64,000 bases of DNA. Source: Atrichornis clamosus. Lineage: Eukaryota; Chordata; Aves; Passeriformes; Menuridae. Made by a program: the position numbers and the translations under genes. Below, in pieces: positions 36,890 through 50,500 of the stretch (the stretch's first letter is position 1; the number at the start of each line of letters is the position of its first letter). The notes under the pieces were generated by a model that was not told the origin of the DNA, did no database searches, and saw only the letters and a list, made by a program, of their open reading frames with translations. The stretch spans positions 1 through 64,000 of the forward strand of contig WBMZ01000379.1 of the NCBI GenBank assembly GCA_013400975.1, in the 5' to 3' direction.

Positions 36890-37288
36890 GTTCCCAACAC
36901 ACAGAACAGGGCAGAGGGAGACAGAGTCAGAAGTGGGGTTTCACAGAAATGGTTCACATCCTCAATCCTGCCCAGCAAACTCAATCACTGGAAATTCTCC
37001 AGCATTCATCTTTTGGTATGGACTGTCATGGCCAACTGTTTCAGAGGTTTGCAAGTCTGGTAGGACACAGAGTTGTGAGGAAACATGACTCCCCATTGTA
37101 GAGCATTTCAGGAGAAAGGCTGCTCAGAGCCAGTCTAGCCAGTCTTTAGAGCAGGGCTGCTTGCTTTGCTATGTTCTGACTGCTCAGGAGTATAGGGAGG
37201 CACATAACCCATCCCCTTTCTGACCAGGCATTATTTGGAGAAGGATGTGTACATGTACATTTATATTTATCTATTTAGGCTGTATTTG

Positions 37289-37321
37289 AACAAGAAAGAA
37301 AGAGAGAAAAGAAAGAAATGA
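37289..37321. repeat. GAAA-rich purine tract
   Basis: GAACAAGAAAGAAAGAGAGA and the following AAAGAAAGAAATGAA form an imperfect (GAAA)n tract directly before the CR1 fragment at 37324. Confidence 0.7.
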
Positions 37322-37323
37322 AT

Positions 37324-37536
37324 TATAGAGTCACAGAATCAGAGATTGGCCTGGGTTGGAAGGTCCCTTAAAGATCATCTAGTGATGGACAAGCACACCT
37401 TTCTCCAGACCAGGTTGCTCAATGCCCCATCTAAGCTGGCCTTGAACACTGCCAGGGATGGGGTATCCACAACTTCTCTGGGCAACTTTTTCTGGTGCCT
37501 TACCACCCTCACAGTAAAGAATTTTTTTTCCTAAGG
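37324..37536 (-). mobile_element. CR1 LINE 3' end, minus orientation
   Basis: The plus strand is a clear complement of the CR1 3' terminus: GAGTCACAGAATCAGAGATT, GGGTTGGAAGGTCCCTTAAA, GATCATCTAGTG, then GGCCTTGAACACTGCCAGGG, ATGGGGTATCCACAACTTCT and CCTTACCACCCTCACAGTAA. About 210 bp remain, truncated at the 5' side as usual for CR1. It is a relic with no coding capacity. Confidence 0.95.
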
Positions 37537-38046
37537 AAGGAAGAAAGCAAGAAGGAGCAAGCAACTCCCCAAAATCCTGTATGTACATCCAAGGAAATTT
37601 TGCATTCTGGACCTAGTACAACATGTATGATAAGCATTAACTGCAATGCCAGTGAAGTGCTGCAATGGGGTGTATTTTGAAATGGGTTGTAAACATGGAT
37701 ACTGTGTAGTGGGACTATCCCTAGCTTCCAAATATAATGGGGAAATATCTTACTGGCACAGTGGAAAAAAGTTGTATTTAATCCATTTCAGATTCTGTCC
37801 TTTCCATAGCTGACATTGGTGTTCACTCTGAACCTTGCTGTCTCTCACAATGCAAACAAAGCGATTTTGCTTGGCATGAGTGGTGTGCAGATCAATAAAA
37901 GCGTGAGGTTGGAAATCCAAGCAATGGGACAATATTCTCAGTGAATCCATGAACAGTTCCAACCCACCAACTTAACCACTGACTGAAGTCAAAGTCATCA
38001 ATCCTGTTCTTCTGCTTGTGTTACATTCTCTCAGAGAGCGTCTAAG

Positions 38047-38068
38047 AGTCTATAAGAAGTCTATAAGA
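38047..38068. repeat. 11-bp tandem duplication
   Basis: AGTCTATAAGA occurs twice in direct succession (38047-38057 and 38058-38068). Confidence 0.85.
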
Positions 38069-40642
38069 AATATGAAAAACCCACCCTGTGATGCAAAACT
38101 ATAATACGTTTGCTGAGGATGAAGTAGGATGGCTGGAAACCTTATTTCCATGCTTATTTTGGTTGGATTTCATATTTCATGTTTTATTTGCAAATACGAG
38201 ATGTCATCTACGCAAAACAGTAATTGATTCCATTAGATTATTTAGGATGCAGAAGCAGGAATGTCTTAATTCTTGGCTATATTTAGAGACTGAGTAGACA
38301 GAGGGTTTATATTTGGTGCCTTAGCCCAAAGAATGAAAAAGAAATTTAAAATCTTTAATACCGCAAGTCACTCTGATGAGATGAACTATTTTTCTGTATT
38401 TAAGTGTGAAAGTTAGTACACAATTCTGAAGGAGTAGAATGTTGTGAACTGATTCTTTCATTCTTCCTCTAGCTTGGCAAAATTACCGGATGGTGAAGGT
38501 GGGCCTTTTGTCCAATTGAAGTTTTTCTCCTTGGTACTCTATTCAGGATCTCTCAGACCATCACGTCACAGGTATCAGATTCTTCTGCCAGTTTTGCATC
38601 TGGTTCTTTGCCTCCATTTGGTGGCATGGCTTACTAACAGTGTTATGATTTCCATTTGCAGTGATAGGAAATAGGAAGAGTATTCCAGCTTGCTTGACTG
38701 ACTCATTCTTTTGGAGGTGGGTAGGTATTATGGCCCTTTGAGCAATCCCATAATCACGAAGGACTTCATTTTGCAGAACATCTGCTGTCCCTACTCTGCA
38801 GCCGAGGAAAGGAACCCAAGGGTACAGCAACTGTTTATTATACTAGTTATGAGACAGGTGGTTCTTATAAGCTGCAGAGCAAAAAAGTCTGTGCAACCCT
38901 GTGTGTATTTTCAATCTTGCAGTGCTAGAAGAATATGAAAACCAAAAAACCCTCAGAAATTTGGAGTAAGGCTTCCTATTAGTTTTGGAACCAATGGCAC
39001 AAAGATCTATTTCTGTGTTTAGATAGTGTAATTACCACTTATTCCACTGGGTTCCCAGGAGTAATTATTACAGAAATCCCCTTGTGCACAGAGCACTGTC
39101 TTGGGAAGAGCACTCCACAGAAATAACTGATAGAAGAATCACTTGGTTTATTACCTTCATACCTGGGAAGCCCTATTGAATACAGACTATAGTCCTCCCA
39201 AACTCCACAGAGTACCTCTTGAAAATGAAAAGAAGGCAATTTCTGAATGGTTGTACCTCCCTGACTCTCCACCTCCTGCAGGACTTGTGTTAAGTTTTAG
39301 CCAGGTTTTAGAGTGTTTTCCCCAGACATTCCCAAGGTGTTGGACATGGCAAAACACACAGGCTGCATCACTTCAATCATTTCATTGGATGCCTCTCTTC
39401 TGATGAAGAGATTTTTTTCTTTTCTTTTTTTCCCCCTGGCCTCAAAAGGCTGTCATTACAGTACTGTGAGTTTTCTGAACTTTTGGCAGTCCCATCCAGC
39501 CCCCTCTGCTTGTTTTGGAGCCTTCCCTTGCACATGACCCTCCTGTAATAATTTCTGTCTCTCTCTTAGGACTATGAAGGCATTCCCTGGAGAAGCTCAT
39601 GCACTATGAAATCAGAGAAAAATCTTGAAGCTCCACAGGGGATTGAGACATTTTTATCATATCGTCTGGAACCATTACCTAGTGGCTGTTTTGAAAGAGA
39701 TTATAAAAGGGTGAGGATAAACACGCACAATTTTATACAGCAAGGAAGTCGCATTTTGTCTTTTGTTGCAGGTAGGACACATAATGACTTAGATTTCAGA
39801 ACAGAATTGGTGCAGAATCAGCTCAAGCAATCTGTCTTTTTTCAAACTTTTGCAATAGGCAAGAAAGATCACCTTGCAAAAGAAAGGTGCATTCAATGAC
39901 TTAAGGATATAGAGGGTGATTTACTCTGCAGGCAAGAAACTTAGCCCTTAAAATATCTTTTTTTTTGTGATCTGTCACATCAGTTCTTCCACATTGCTTT
40001 ACTTCTTTTGACTTTGACAATAAAGGACTAAAACCTCCACTGTGTAGCTTATATAAATTCATACCATATACCAGCTTATTTCAGCCCCAGGTGTGACTCC
40101 CAATTTTGTAACTGTACTTGATGTTTTCACTGTCTTTACTGGCATTCACTTGATTCCTAAGAAGAATTGTTTTTAAGTGTAGGGATTCTGAAAGGCTTCG
40201 AGCCCTAAGTATTAAAGTAGACACTATCCATTTAAGACCCCACTCAGGCTTCATTGTAAGAACCAAAATGTACACAGAGGAAAGCTTTGTATACTGTGGA
40301 TTCAAGACTTCAAACTACTATTTTAGATTTCACTCATATTTGGAAATTCTTAACATTCATTAGAACAGAGTTACATTAACACTTCCTCAAATTTTTATAA
40401 TGAGTTGTTTGGGCATAATTGGATGATCTTTACAAGATTTTGATTGGCTGCTTGGGTTTTAGTTTCCCAAAACAGTCAATAGGAGAGTGACAGAGATAAC
40501 CCTGAAATGCTGTTATTTTTTTGTTCAAAGTAGCCAAGTTTTTTCTGTAGTCAGTAGTCAGTCAATTTTTAATATACAGACTTCTTTTTAACTCGAAACA
40601 CCACAGAGAATGCTGCAATGTGATACATCCAGTGATCTGAGA

Positions 40643-40693
40643 GATGCTATCTCTTTTAAATCCAGTGTGATATGCTATCCGTTTTAAATCCAT
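40643..40693. repeat. 28-bp imperfect tandem duplication
   Basis: ATGCTATCTCTTTTAAATCC at 40644 recurs as ATGCTATCCGTTTTAAATCC at 40672, a 28-bp period with two changes in the core. Confidence 0.85.
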
Positions 40694-43600
40694 AGGATTT
40701 TTTAAGAACAGACATTCTAGAGCAGAAGAACCATGCAATACAGTCTGGGTACAGCTGCCAGTTAAATAATCTCACATATGCAAGTGCTGCACTTGCAAAG
40801 CAAAGAGAGCCCTAACACAACATCGATTTTTAATTTGTGCTGTCTTCTTTCATCTGGAGGAGTGTTTTAAAGGTACCACAAGCTAAATGAAGACAGACCA
40901 CCAGATTTTACCAATGTCTCTGAGCTATAAAGATTTCCATACAACCCTTGCAATGCTGAGTGACTAGCAAAATCAAGACAGCAGAACCATGGGCAGTCTT
41001 TTAAGTGCTGCTGACCACTTGCACAGCCATCATACAGCAATGGCATTCATACTAGCCGCCCTGCACAAGAGAAATCTTGACATGGGTACGTTCTTTTTTG
41101 CCGCTAAATCCTGAAAGCCATTCAGTATTTAACAAATAAATTCATACAAAGTAATAGAGAAGAAGTCTACCAGAAGAAGTGTAATTGAGTTATCTTGGGC
41201 TCCATTTACTTATTTCAATATATCTGTAGTCTTTTACAGAACAATTAGCTACTGGCAACAATGAAACCTTAACAGTGCTTCAATGGATGCTGCAGAAGTA
41301 TGGGAAGTTTCAAATGTTTGCATTTTTAAGAATTTGTATTTTGAAAGACAAGACCAATGCACAAGGCAATTTCTAAAAACTATTCTGATTAACAGTAGTC
41401 ATGTCAGAATGTGAATATATACATTTTAACAGATTTGCTTTTCTGGGTTCTTAAAAAACTTTATTTTGCACCATGTCTGTGTTCAAAGAAACCGTGAAGA
41501 GTAAGAAGGTCTGAATCAAGACAGAAGTTGACCCATGAATTTGTAATTAGAACTTCACATGGGATACAAACACCATGTTGATGTGCCATACAGGCCAGTG
41601 CACAGATTCTGTGTTCTACATGATGAGTTCAGCCAAGAAAGGGCATGCATCTATTATAGCTTTTAATATTAAAAGCCTGGCTACCTACATCAAGCTGTAT
41701 GAACAGAGATTTCAACTCTGATGGTCCCATAATGCCTACCAAGGCAGCAGAACCACGGAGGGAATTTAGCCTGCAGTGCCCAAGACACTGCACAGCCCCT
41801 CTGATGTCATTCTTCTTGTATAAATGGCAGCTCACCTTTTGGTAGCAACTTTTGAAATAATAGATTTTGAATACTTGTTGGCTTAGAGAACAGGTTATTG
41901 TGCCTACTGACTTTTGCTTTTGGAGAACTGAAGACTTGAGTACCTACAGCAAAACATCTTGCTCTCCTGTTAGTTACAGCAACTCAGCAAAAAAGTGTCA
42001 AGACACGTACGCCACTACTGCCATACAGACATCTTTCTCCTGTCAGGTCTTTTGATCCAGAGGTGTAGGACTCTTTCTAAAGCCTTTCAAAGCAAGCCCT
42101 GAGAACGTCATAAAGTGGACATTCTATCCTCTATAGGATAGGATGAAAAGAAATCATGTGGAAAACTGGCACATAGTGTTCAGACATTAAGTGTTTTATT
42201 TAGGGTAAAACACTACTATGCAAATATTCATTTAAATTGAAACTGTGCAATTTGGCTGAACGTTACAAAAATCCTTGCCTTTTGCATAGTAATATTCTTT
42301 TTATGACTTTACCAGACAGCTTCTGTACTCATAAAGGATGTCTGAAATTTCTTTTTATTATTTTATAGTGAACTTGGTATCCTGAGGAAGCCTTGCTTAA
42401 ATCTTCACATCATCAAGTAGATATGCATTTGTACTTCTGAATCAGACATTACTGCTCAGTAACAAAACATTAAAACTGACAGTAATGCATTATTGAAAAG
42501 TTTAAGATGGCTCCATGTGGTTTTTAAGAAGCTGCACTAAAACTATGATTAAGAGCACTTTACAGTCTTCAGGAACATTTTATAAAAAGCAAAATGTAAA
42601 ACTCATCAGGAAACCTTTTATCTTTTTTAAAGTGTATTGTTTTTATTGGTATGTGTTTGAAAAACATCTGAGAATCCTGTTTTCCACTACATCTATGTAT
42701 CTATTCATTATGGCTAGCATGGCTTCCACTGACTTAGACACATGAAGCCAGCACACTTTAGAAAGCTGAAAAGATAACTTCCCTACAGTAGGGAAATAAA
42801 GACCTTGGCATATTGCCAAAAAGAAGTGTTTTATTAAAGTCTCTGACACTCCTCATAAAGAGGACACTAAGAAGACACTTGAGAACCCAGAGAGCTTTAC
42901 TGCATGCATTAGCACTGTAATTTCTAAATAAGTTTTCCTGTGCTCAAAGTAATTTCTCTGTGTAAAAAAGCCAGCTGACGTTTGGGGTTTATGGGAACTT
43001 CAAAGATTCTGTACAAATTTCAGCAGAAATTTAAGAAAAAAATCATAGGCGTAGCACAAGAATTTGTAGCCAACACAGGCTAAACAGATTTGCAAGTGCA
43101 ACCCAAGTATCAAACAAGCTTTAATGTTGGTGTACTATTTTTCTGCAGATAAGATCATTCTGGAAAATTTTCACCTGCAGAAATGGCAGCATTTAATCAA
43201 ATAAATGCACACAACTTTTGTTTATAGTGCACATGCTACTAAGGTCTGAAAGACAAAGGAAAGGATTAGGATAATTGTTTTAGTGCAAGTAGAGCTTTTA
43301 TGAAACCACTTTGGACATGCTTCTAGTCTCTGAAATGACAGAATCTACATTTTCACTGTAAGATGAAGACTTGCATCCTCTGCTTCAAAGGCCCTGCATT
43401 TTAAAAAACTTCTTCTAGAAATCAAAGTCTCAAATTTGAACAGAAGGAGCTTTGAAAAGGTTTCCTGTTGAAAGGCTTTTAAAAATAACTGGACATTTGG
43501 TAGTCATGCTGATTTTAGTTACACTGGCTGACTTCTGAGGTATCCTTGGTCATGATATCTGTGTGTTCCAAACCTCCTTTCCTCAGACATCCTCAAAAGT

Positions 43601-46600
43601 TTTTTAAAAAAAAGTATAATAAACTTAAGAGATTAGTATGGTGAGGAGAAGGTATTAAGGTATTTGGTGAACACGGTGTAACTGAGAGGCAGAGGAGCAC
43701 AAGGTGGCATGAAGTAGCAACAGCCTTAAGGTCTTTCTGGATGGCTTGGAATAGTGGGAGAGATGAATCCAAGCACTATATGCAGATAGGCTCCTTCCAA
43801 CAGGAAAGGTAGGGGCAGGGGTTGTCCAGGTTCCATGGTCTGCTCACATTACAGTTTCTGTGAACTTCACGACCATAGAACTAAAGGAGTATTTGCCCTG
43901 GCAGAGAGTGGCCAGACTGGAGCACACCCACGGTCATGAATCTCCATTCCTCTCCCACAAGCTCTGCTACTTCTGTTAAACCCATAGCAAGCTCCTGGTA
44001 TGTCTGCTCCTCTAGTGAGTGCTAATGCCTGCTGGTCTGAGGACGGGAGAGGAGACCAGTTGCTCTGTGCAAGGGACATGCTCTTTTCTGCCATGCTGGC
44101 ACAAGCTATTAGAATCAGCTATTCTTCCTATGCTTGGAGAAGGTTTGTTGTCTTAAATCTTGTATTTGTACTGGGCTGAATCTTTCACTGTACTTGCTTG
44201 TTCTGTGTTTAATGCTGTATTGCTTACCTGCACAGCACATGCAGCAACACTCATTTTTCCATCTGCTGCTAACAAGTGTCACGTCCTTCGTGATCTATCA
44301 CACATGAGGGTTTCCCACTTATAAAATGAATGTGGCCCTTTTCTTTAGCAGCAGAAGTGCTCATGGATGAGCTGGAGTGAACACTGTGTGCACATACTTC
44401 CTCAAGGCTTTGCTACATCCTTTAATTGGTGCTCTCCCTTCTCCAGGCTCTCCCTTATGGTTTTGAGGCCTGGCTGGGGTTTCACCAGTGCTGAGAGAGC
44501 TGGGAGACACTGATCACAGCCATCAGCACAGGACAGTCATTGGGAGGACCTATCAAGGGCTCTTTTATCTCTTTCTGCTATTCTGCAAATTAACGGGAAA
44601 ACTGGCATGAAATAAAAAGGGCAGCTGACTAGAGTGGGAAAACAGGAAGACAACAAACAAATGTGGATAGAAGACAAAAGACATGAATTTACCTGACTAA
44701 ATCTTGGCTTAGAACAATTTTGGAGCAAGAAATTAGAGTTGATGTCTGAGAGATGACAAGCTATATGGCTTGAAAAGCTTCAAACTTTTAATTGGAGGCT
44801 ATTTTGATATATAGAAGAACAGGAACACAGCTTTCAACTACTGTATGCCTTGAACTATATTTATATGTTAACAAAGTAAACATTTCAGCAACAACATTCA
44901 TGTTGGTCAAATATATAAAAATTCTAGCTAGATCTCACTGGAAAGATGAGGCATGCCCCATGCCTAACACACCTCTGTGCAGTGGAAGCCATTGGTCTAG
45001 ACCCTGAGGCTGTTTGCTTCTAAGGTTCTCTGACAGCAGAAAAAAAACCACCACAGGGTTTTTAAAAATGATGACACTGTGGTCTTCGAGCTTTGGTTTG
45101 TACTCACCTGCAACAATCCAGTGCAGTGGTACAGGATGAATTCAGATGACAGCAGAGTGACAGACTTTCATGGGACTATCTGCCTGCTCCTGATTTGCAC
45201 CAGTGTCCTAGCTCAGTTCCTTTTCCATGGCCCCCTCCCCTCTTCCGAGGTCACTGTCTTTACCTGGCTGAGGTGTCTGTCAGCTCTGCTGTGAAACTGA
45301 TAACCTGTAGAACAATATAGCAGGCAGGTGTGTGTCTAATGGTGCTGCAGCAAGACTCGCTACCACTCACTAGGCAGCACAGGAGATAAAGACAGATTTG
45401 TGGAGAAAAAAGAAAAGTAAGAGTTCCATCTTAAATCCCCTTGCCACTACAAGAGCTTTCTAGAACTTACTGTCTTTTCAGTGAGAGGAAGCAAGTTTCC
45501 TTTCTCTTGTCCTTGTTTCATCCCTTCCCTTGCTGGAAGGGTTCCCATGTAGAAAGCTACAGCCTTCTTTATGTAGTTCATCACTTGAGCATCTACCTCA
45601 GATGCCTGGATTCTCACTGGTGTCTTGTTTGTTAACTTGTCCGGAAGAATGAGTTTCTTCAGAGCTACTCACAGGTCACTTTGCAACTACCAGAGATTTT
45701 TGTGTCTGTTGGCACTTTACAACACCAGGTATGTGAACATTTGTAGCACAGTCTCCCTCCCCTAAACATAGAGGTATGATGCAAGTGTGAAGCTAAAAGT
45801 TCTAAAGGCTAAGTTATACCAAAAATGTCTAACAAACTAAATGGTATCTCTCAGTTCATAGAGATTCCCAAAATACCACACTGAGCCAGAGGGCTTGAGA
45901 TCTTCTGAAACTACTGTGGGAAGTCCCTAAAACTTGTTAGGATGTTGTGTTGGAAGGCATGTATGGAGGTTCAGAGAAAGAAAACAAAACCAATTATGAT
46001 ATCTTCTCCTCTCTTTTCTCTTCCCATGGTCACTTTTTAATGTGTCAGTTTCAAATATACAAATTTACAACCACCCCAGTAAATAATTCTTTTATAGCAA
46101 GCTATGCATGTATTTTCACGTTCTCCAGTAGAAAAGAATAAATTATGTCTTTCTGAAGAATCTTACAGTTATTGTAGTATGGAATATTAAAAAACAATAT
46201 AACAGTTTATCTTCCTTTTTTTCACTTTTTAACCCTCTCAAGCACGTGAATTTTTTCTTCTATAATTTCTACAAATGCTAAATAAAAATTTTCATAGAAA
46301 GAATCCATAATTTTTCCTTCTTAGGAAGGATATTTTACTTTGGAGGACAAACAATAATAGTAATATTCTGGAATTTAATTTGTTCCCCCTTTTCTTCGTA
46401 TGACGTATACCTGAAGCAATATGTGCTTAGGGAAGGCTGTGGTGCTACTGCATTCTTTCAAAACTTAAGAAGAGAAAAAGAATTGCAAATTATTTGATGA
46501 CCAGAAAAGAGCAAAATACATCCAAACATGGAAAACCTCTTGAAGACCACTTATAAGTGAATTACAAAAGTCTTACATAAAAGGCCTACTTTTAACACTT

Positions 46601-46696
46601 TATTTTCATAAAGTTTAAAAGATGGAACTTAAAAGTACTCTCCCATAATATGAGGTTCATGATTTTTCAGCATCTGAGTCTATTTACTATACCAAT

Positions 46697-46716
46697 AAAA
46701 AAAAAAAAAAAAAAAA
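46697..46716. repeat. A20 homopolymer
   Basis: Twenty A on the plus strand following ACCAAT. The sequence upstream is not a recognisable element, so no retrocopy is called. Confidence 0.9.
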
Positions 46717-47464
46717 GTCTGCTAAACTACAAGGGACTGAAAACATGCTGTGAAAACTGAAAACTTTTGAAATCTCTGGAAACATGCAAATTTTGCATGA
46801 AAGTGTGACGTCTAATCAGATCCATACATTTACAAGCTCTCCACTCTTAGGCTGAGCATTTGCACAGATCTGCAATCAGTGCCTATGTTACTGCATAGCA
46901 AGGCATTAAAGTAGCTCTTCCACTTGAGTACGAAATGGGAAAAACTGAACTGACTTAATTTAGAGAAATAGATTTTTGAAAATCAGCAGACATCTCTTGA
47001 ACACTGTTGTCACATTACTGAGTGAAGCTTGATGTGAATGTCTGGCCTAGCACCCCTCTTCCCATTAAAGCTCTGCTCACTGGCAGTACAGCCTGATGTT
47101 CTTTTTGCTGCCACAGATGACAGACTCCAGAAGAGAAGTTCATAGGCATCCTTTTATCCAGTATTTTATAATGTAGAAGAAAAATTACAGAGCTTTGCAG
47201 AAAAAGAGATCTTCTAGCCAGTGAAATATACTTAGGTAGGGTTTATTTGCTGAATTTTAGAAAAATTATGTCTATAATCATAAAAGGACAAGGTAACGTT
47301 TTAATTTAAAAGAACTGTGCAAGAGCTCTGGGCAGCCTGCTGACTGTATGTTTAAGGACAGCAGTGAGTGGATTAAAAAGAACCATGGGCATGGCACATC
47401 TGGCCCATCCAGCTACCTGCAACTCCACCTTCCCCACAACTTGCCTTCTCCCAGACATTCTGCT

Positions 47465-47554
47465 GTACTTGGCTGGAAAAAATCCAGCAGATGACCCACC
47501 CTGGTCCCCTCCAACCTTACTCATTTTGTTATGATACTGTGATTCTGTGATTCT
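47465..47554 (+). mobile_element. CR1 LINE 3' end fragment, plus orientation
   Basis: GATGACCCACCCTGGTCCCC and TCCAACCTT are followed by ATGATACTGTGATTCTGTGA, which ends in the ATTCTGTG-type octamer repeats of a sense-strand CR1 3' terminus. The 5' part is too diverged to delimit. Confidence 0.75.
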
Positions 47555-50500
47555 CTCCACAAGAGCCTTAGTAGGACTTCTCTCCCTTACTTGGCTGTTG
47601 GATTTTTTCCAGGCACTTGGGTTGATTTTATGCCTTTGAGATTTGTCTTTGAATGTGCAACCTGTCATTTGGCTGGAATTGAAGGACATACTGGAAATTA
47701 GGGGAGAGAGAGACAGGCAGACACAGCAAGCTCTCACAAGGATCATCAGCTTAGGAAACTGAAAGTCAGAAATGAGATGAATGTGAAGAGCTTTGAGCAG
47801 CACAGCCTGGCTGGATGGCCCACCACTGAATAATATATTTGTCTTTTTCCAGCCACAGCTGTAACCCAGGAGCTACCTTCAGTCACTGAGGCAAAGGGGG
47901 AAGGGTGTTGCTGGAAAAGGATGTGGAAGGAGAATAGTGCTCGCTTTCTAGCCCAGCTATGTTGAGCTTAGCAGAGCTAGACCCCTCTGTGGTTTCATTT
48001 CTTAATGTCAGCAATATTTAGGTTAGATTCAATCCTGCCAATTGTGCAGCTTCATCATGTGCTTTGGGGAGGAGAAACAAACTATGCAATGAAACTAGAA
48101 AATATAGTTGAAGCTACCAAGCTTTGCAGCAGGCTAAGGACAAGGTTTAATCTTAGAAACTACTTAAGCCTCTTGTTTAAAAAGGCAACAATTAGAAAAA
48201 AGATTTCTTTAGACTTTTTTTTTTAGTATCATAAGACATAAAAATTCAAAATATTCCATCTGAAGGGCCTAATCTAACTCTCATTTCAGGTCAAAATTCT
48301 TATGTCCTGTTTTCATTTGCCTCAGCTGATTCTTTGGAGTCAAAAGTAGACTATATTTTTCTATAATATTTATATGCAATACGGAATCAGTTGCTTAAAA
48401 TCTCTACCCTAGGAATTTCTAGTATCTTCTCTTCCAAACTCCTTTAGAATAAAATAATAATGAAGCCTTTTTTGAGTGAGAAAACTGGAAATGAGGGCGC
48501 AATGCTAGTAGCAAGCAGAACTTATTATGGACCAAGACATACCTTTCCTCTTATGAAAAATACAACGTTTTGTATGACAGGACTTTCCATATTATTGTAG
48601 TATGTTCTGTTCACTGAAACAACTCTTAAAAACTTCCCTAATTTGAAGCAAAGTGAAGATGAGGTTATCAGCCTGAAGGAGGTGAACATCTCTGAAGATA
48701 CTCTTAAAACCTTAGCTATAAAAGACTTTGAAGACAGAATCTTTTAAAAAAATGTATACATCACAGAAAACTGCATGGAATTAATTTTATTTACTGCAAA
48801 GCTATCAGGGTTTTAAATGTTAGACATAAGGCTGTTTCATACTAGTGGTTGCTAAGGTTTCATGATGTGGATCAGAGATTCCTCTGACATTATATCTCTT
48901 TAACAAAGCAAAAACCATTACATTTGCTACAGCTAAATAAATCCTTATCCTTTGAGACAAAAGATGAATATTTAACACAACTGTGCAGCCTCAGAGTTCT
49001 ATCTTTTCTTGTTGATATCTGAATGGTGTGCAACTAAGTGTAATGACAAGTATGAACAGAGGCTTCAGAGGGGCACATTAAACACAATAATTCTCAATAA
49101 AGAGCCCAATGCTTTGTTTCAAGAGCTCTCAAACAAAATTATTCTTCCCTGTTATGTTTTATACTTGACTCATGCCTCTTGCAAAGTTTTGGCACATTCA
49201 GTGAATGCACAACTGAAAGAGCAAAACTCAGCATTTCTTCCCAACACACTGGACCCAAGTCAGAATGCCTAATGCCAGTCTGCCAGTCCTTGCTAGATCT
49301 AATACACATCTCTTGGAGTGGCTTCATTCCACATCACAGACAAGGAGAACAACAAAATCCCAGTGGAGCTACTCAGTTACGCTTGGAGACACCTGGTGGA
49401 GAAGAACTGCCCTCTGTTGTACAGAGGAGCTCTCAGATGTGGAACAAATAAGGCTGATACAGCAGGCACATGTGGCACCCACAGAGCACGTGGGGGTAGA
49501 GGTCTCCAGACTGCCATTCCCACTGGAAGCCACCTGATGCCTCTTCTGAAGGGAGAACAGCTCACAGACAAAAAGAAAAGATATTAGCCCTAACAGGAAT
49601 ACTTCCCCCAGCAGTACTGCAGATGTTAGTCACCTTTTCTGTTTGTTATCTAGCTGACCTCTCGTGGGGGAAAAGTCACCTGGAAAACCCTATTTCTGGT
49701 TAGTTGTTACTGTCTGTAGCTTATCTGTCTTAAGATATTGTCAGCACTTCCAGCACTATAACTGTGCATCAGCATTCAACATTGCATAGCTGAGCACTCC
49801 ATATATTTGCAGTTAACAATCTATTCATCTTTTATTCCAGGGCTGTCTTGGACTGTAAAAAAGCATTCTTCTGTTCATCAAATTTCTTAAAATTTGCTGA
49901 GTCTTCCTAAGAGCAAATTCCAACACAGTTATTTTGTTTTTTCCATACTGGCCAGCCATACTTATGTTGTTTGTAGGGTGCTGCCCGTGGTGGACTTTGA
50001 CTTCTGAATGCCCTTCTACTTCAGGTTGATTTCTAAATGCGTTTTATGCATGTGCTCACAATGTTAAAGTCCTGTTTATCATTCAAAACTTCAGGCAGAG
50101 GGACTTCCTTTGCCTATGAATAAACATATTGAAAAGAGTCAATTAAGGATCTTTCAGGAGGCCAAGGGATTTGCCTCAAATTGCAGTCCTAGTGTGGTTT
50201 TGCATCTAAATTCACCTTCCACAAACTACCTTTGAAATCTAGACCAGTCATTAACTCAATTTAAACTTGCATGTAATATCTTGTTACAAAATACATTGTT
50301 TCTGGGGCTCATTTTTGTGCATTGTTTCCAGTTTGAGCATAGCAAATGTTGTTAACCGCCTCTACTTGAGTCATAAAAACAACAAAAAAACCACAACAGA
50401 TCCTTTGGTACCATCTACTTTTGGAAACATAACGCTCCTGCCCACCTTCCTTTTTGAATAGCACTGTCTCCTGCCAAAACAAAGGAATATCTGAAACTTC

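Noticed and set aside
44395..44500. Possible degenerate CR1, minus orientation
   Set aside because: CTTCTCCAGGCTC and GGTTTCACCAGTGCTGAGAG resemble the CR1 complement, but the match is short and broken, so I did not list it as a feature.
47306..47803. Longest open frame in the window (165 codons, minus strand)
   Set aside because: It runs through a CR1 3' fragment read in antisense and has no recognisable protein similarity.
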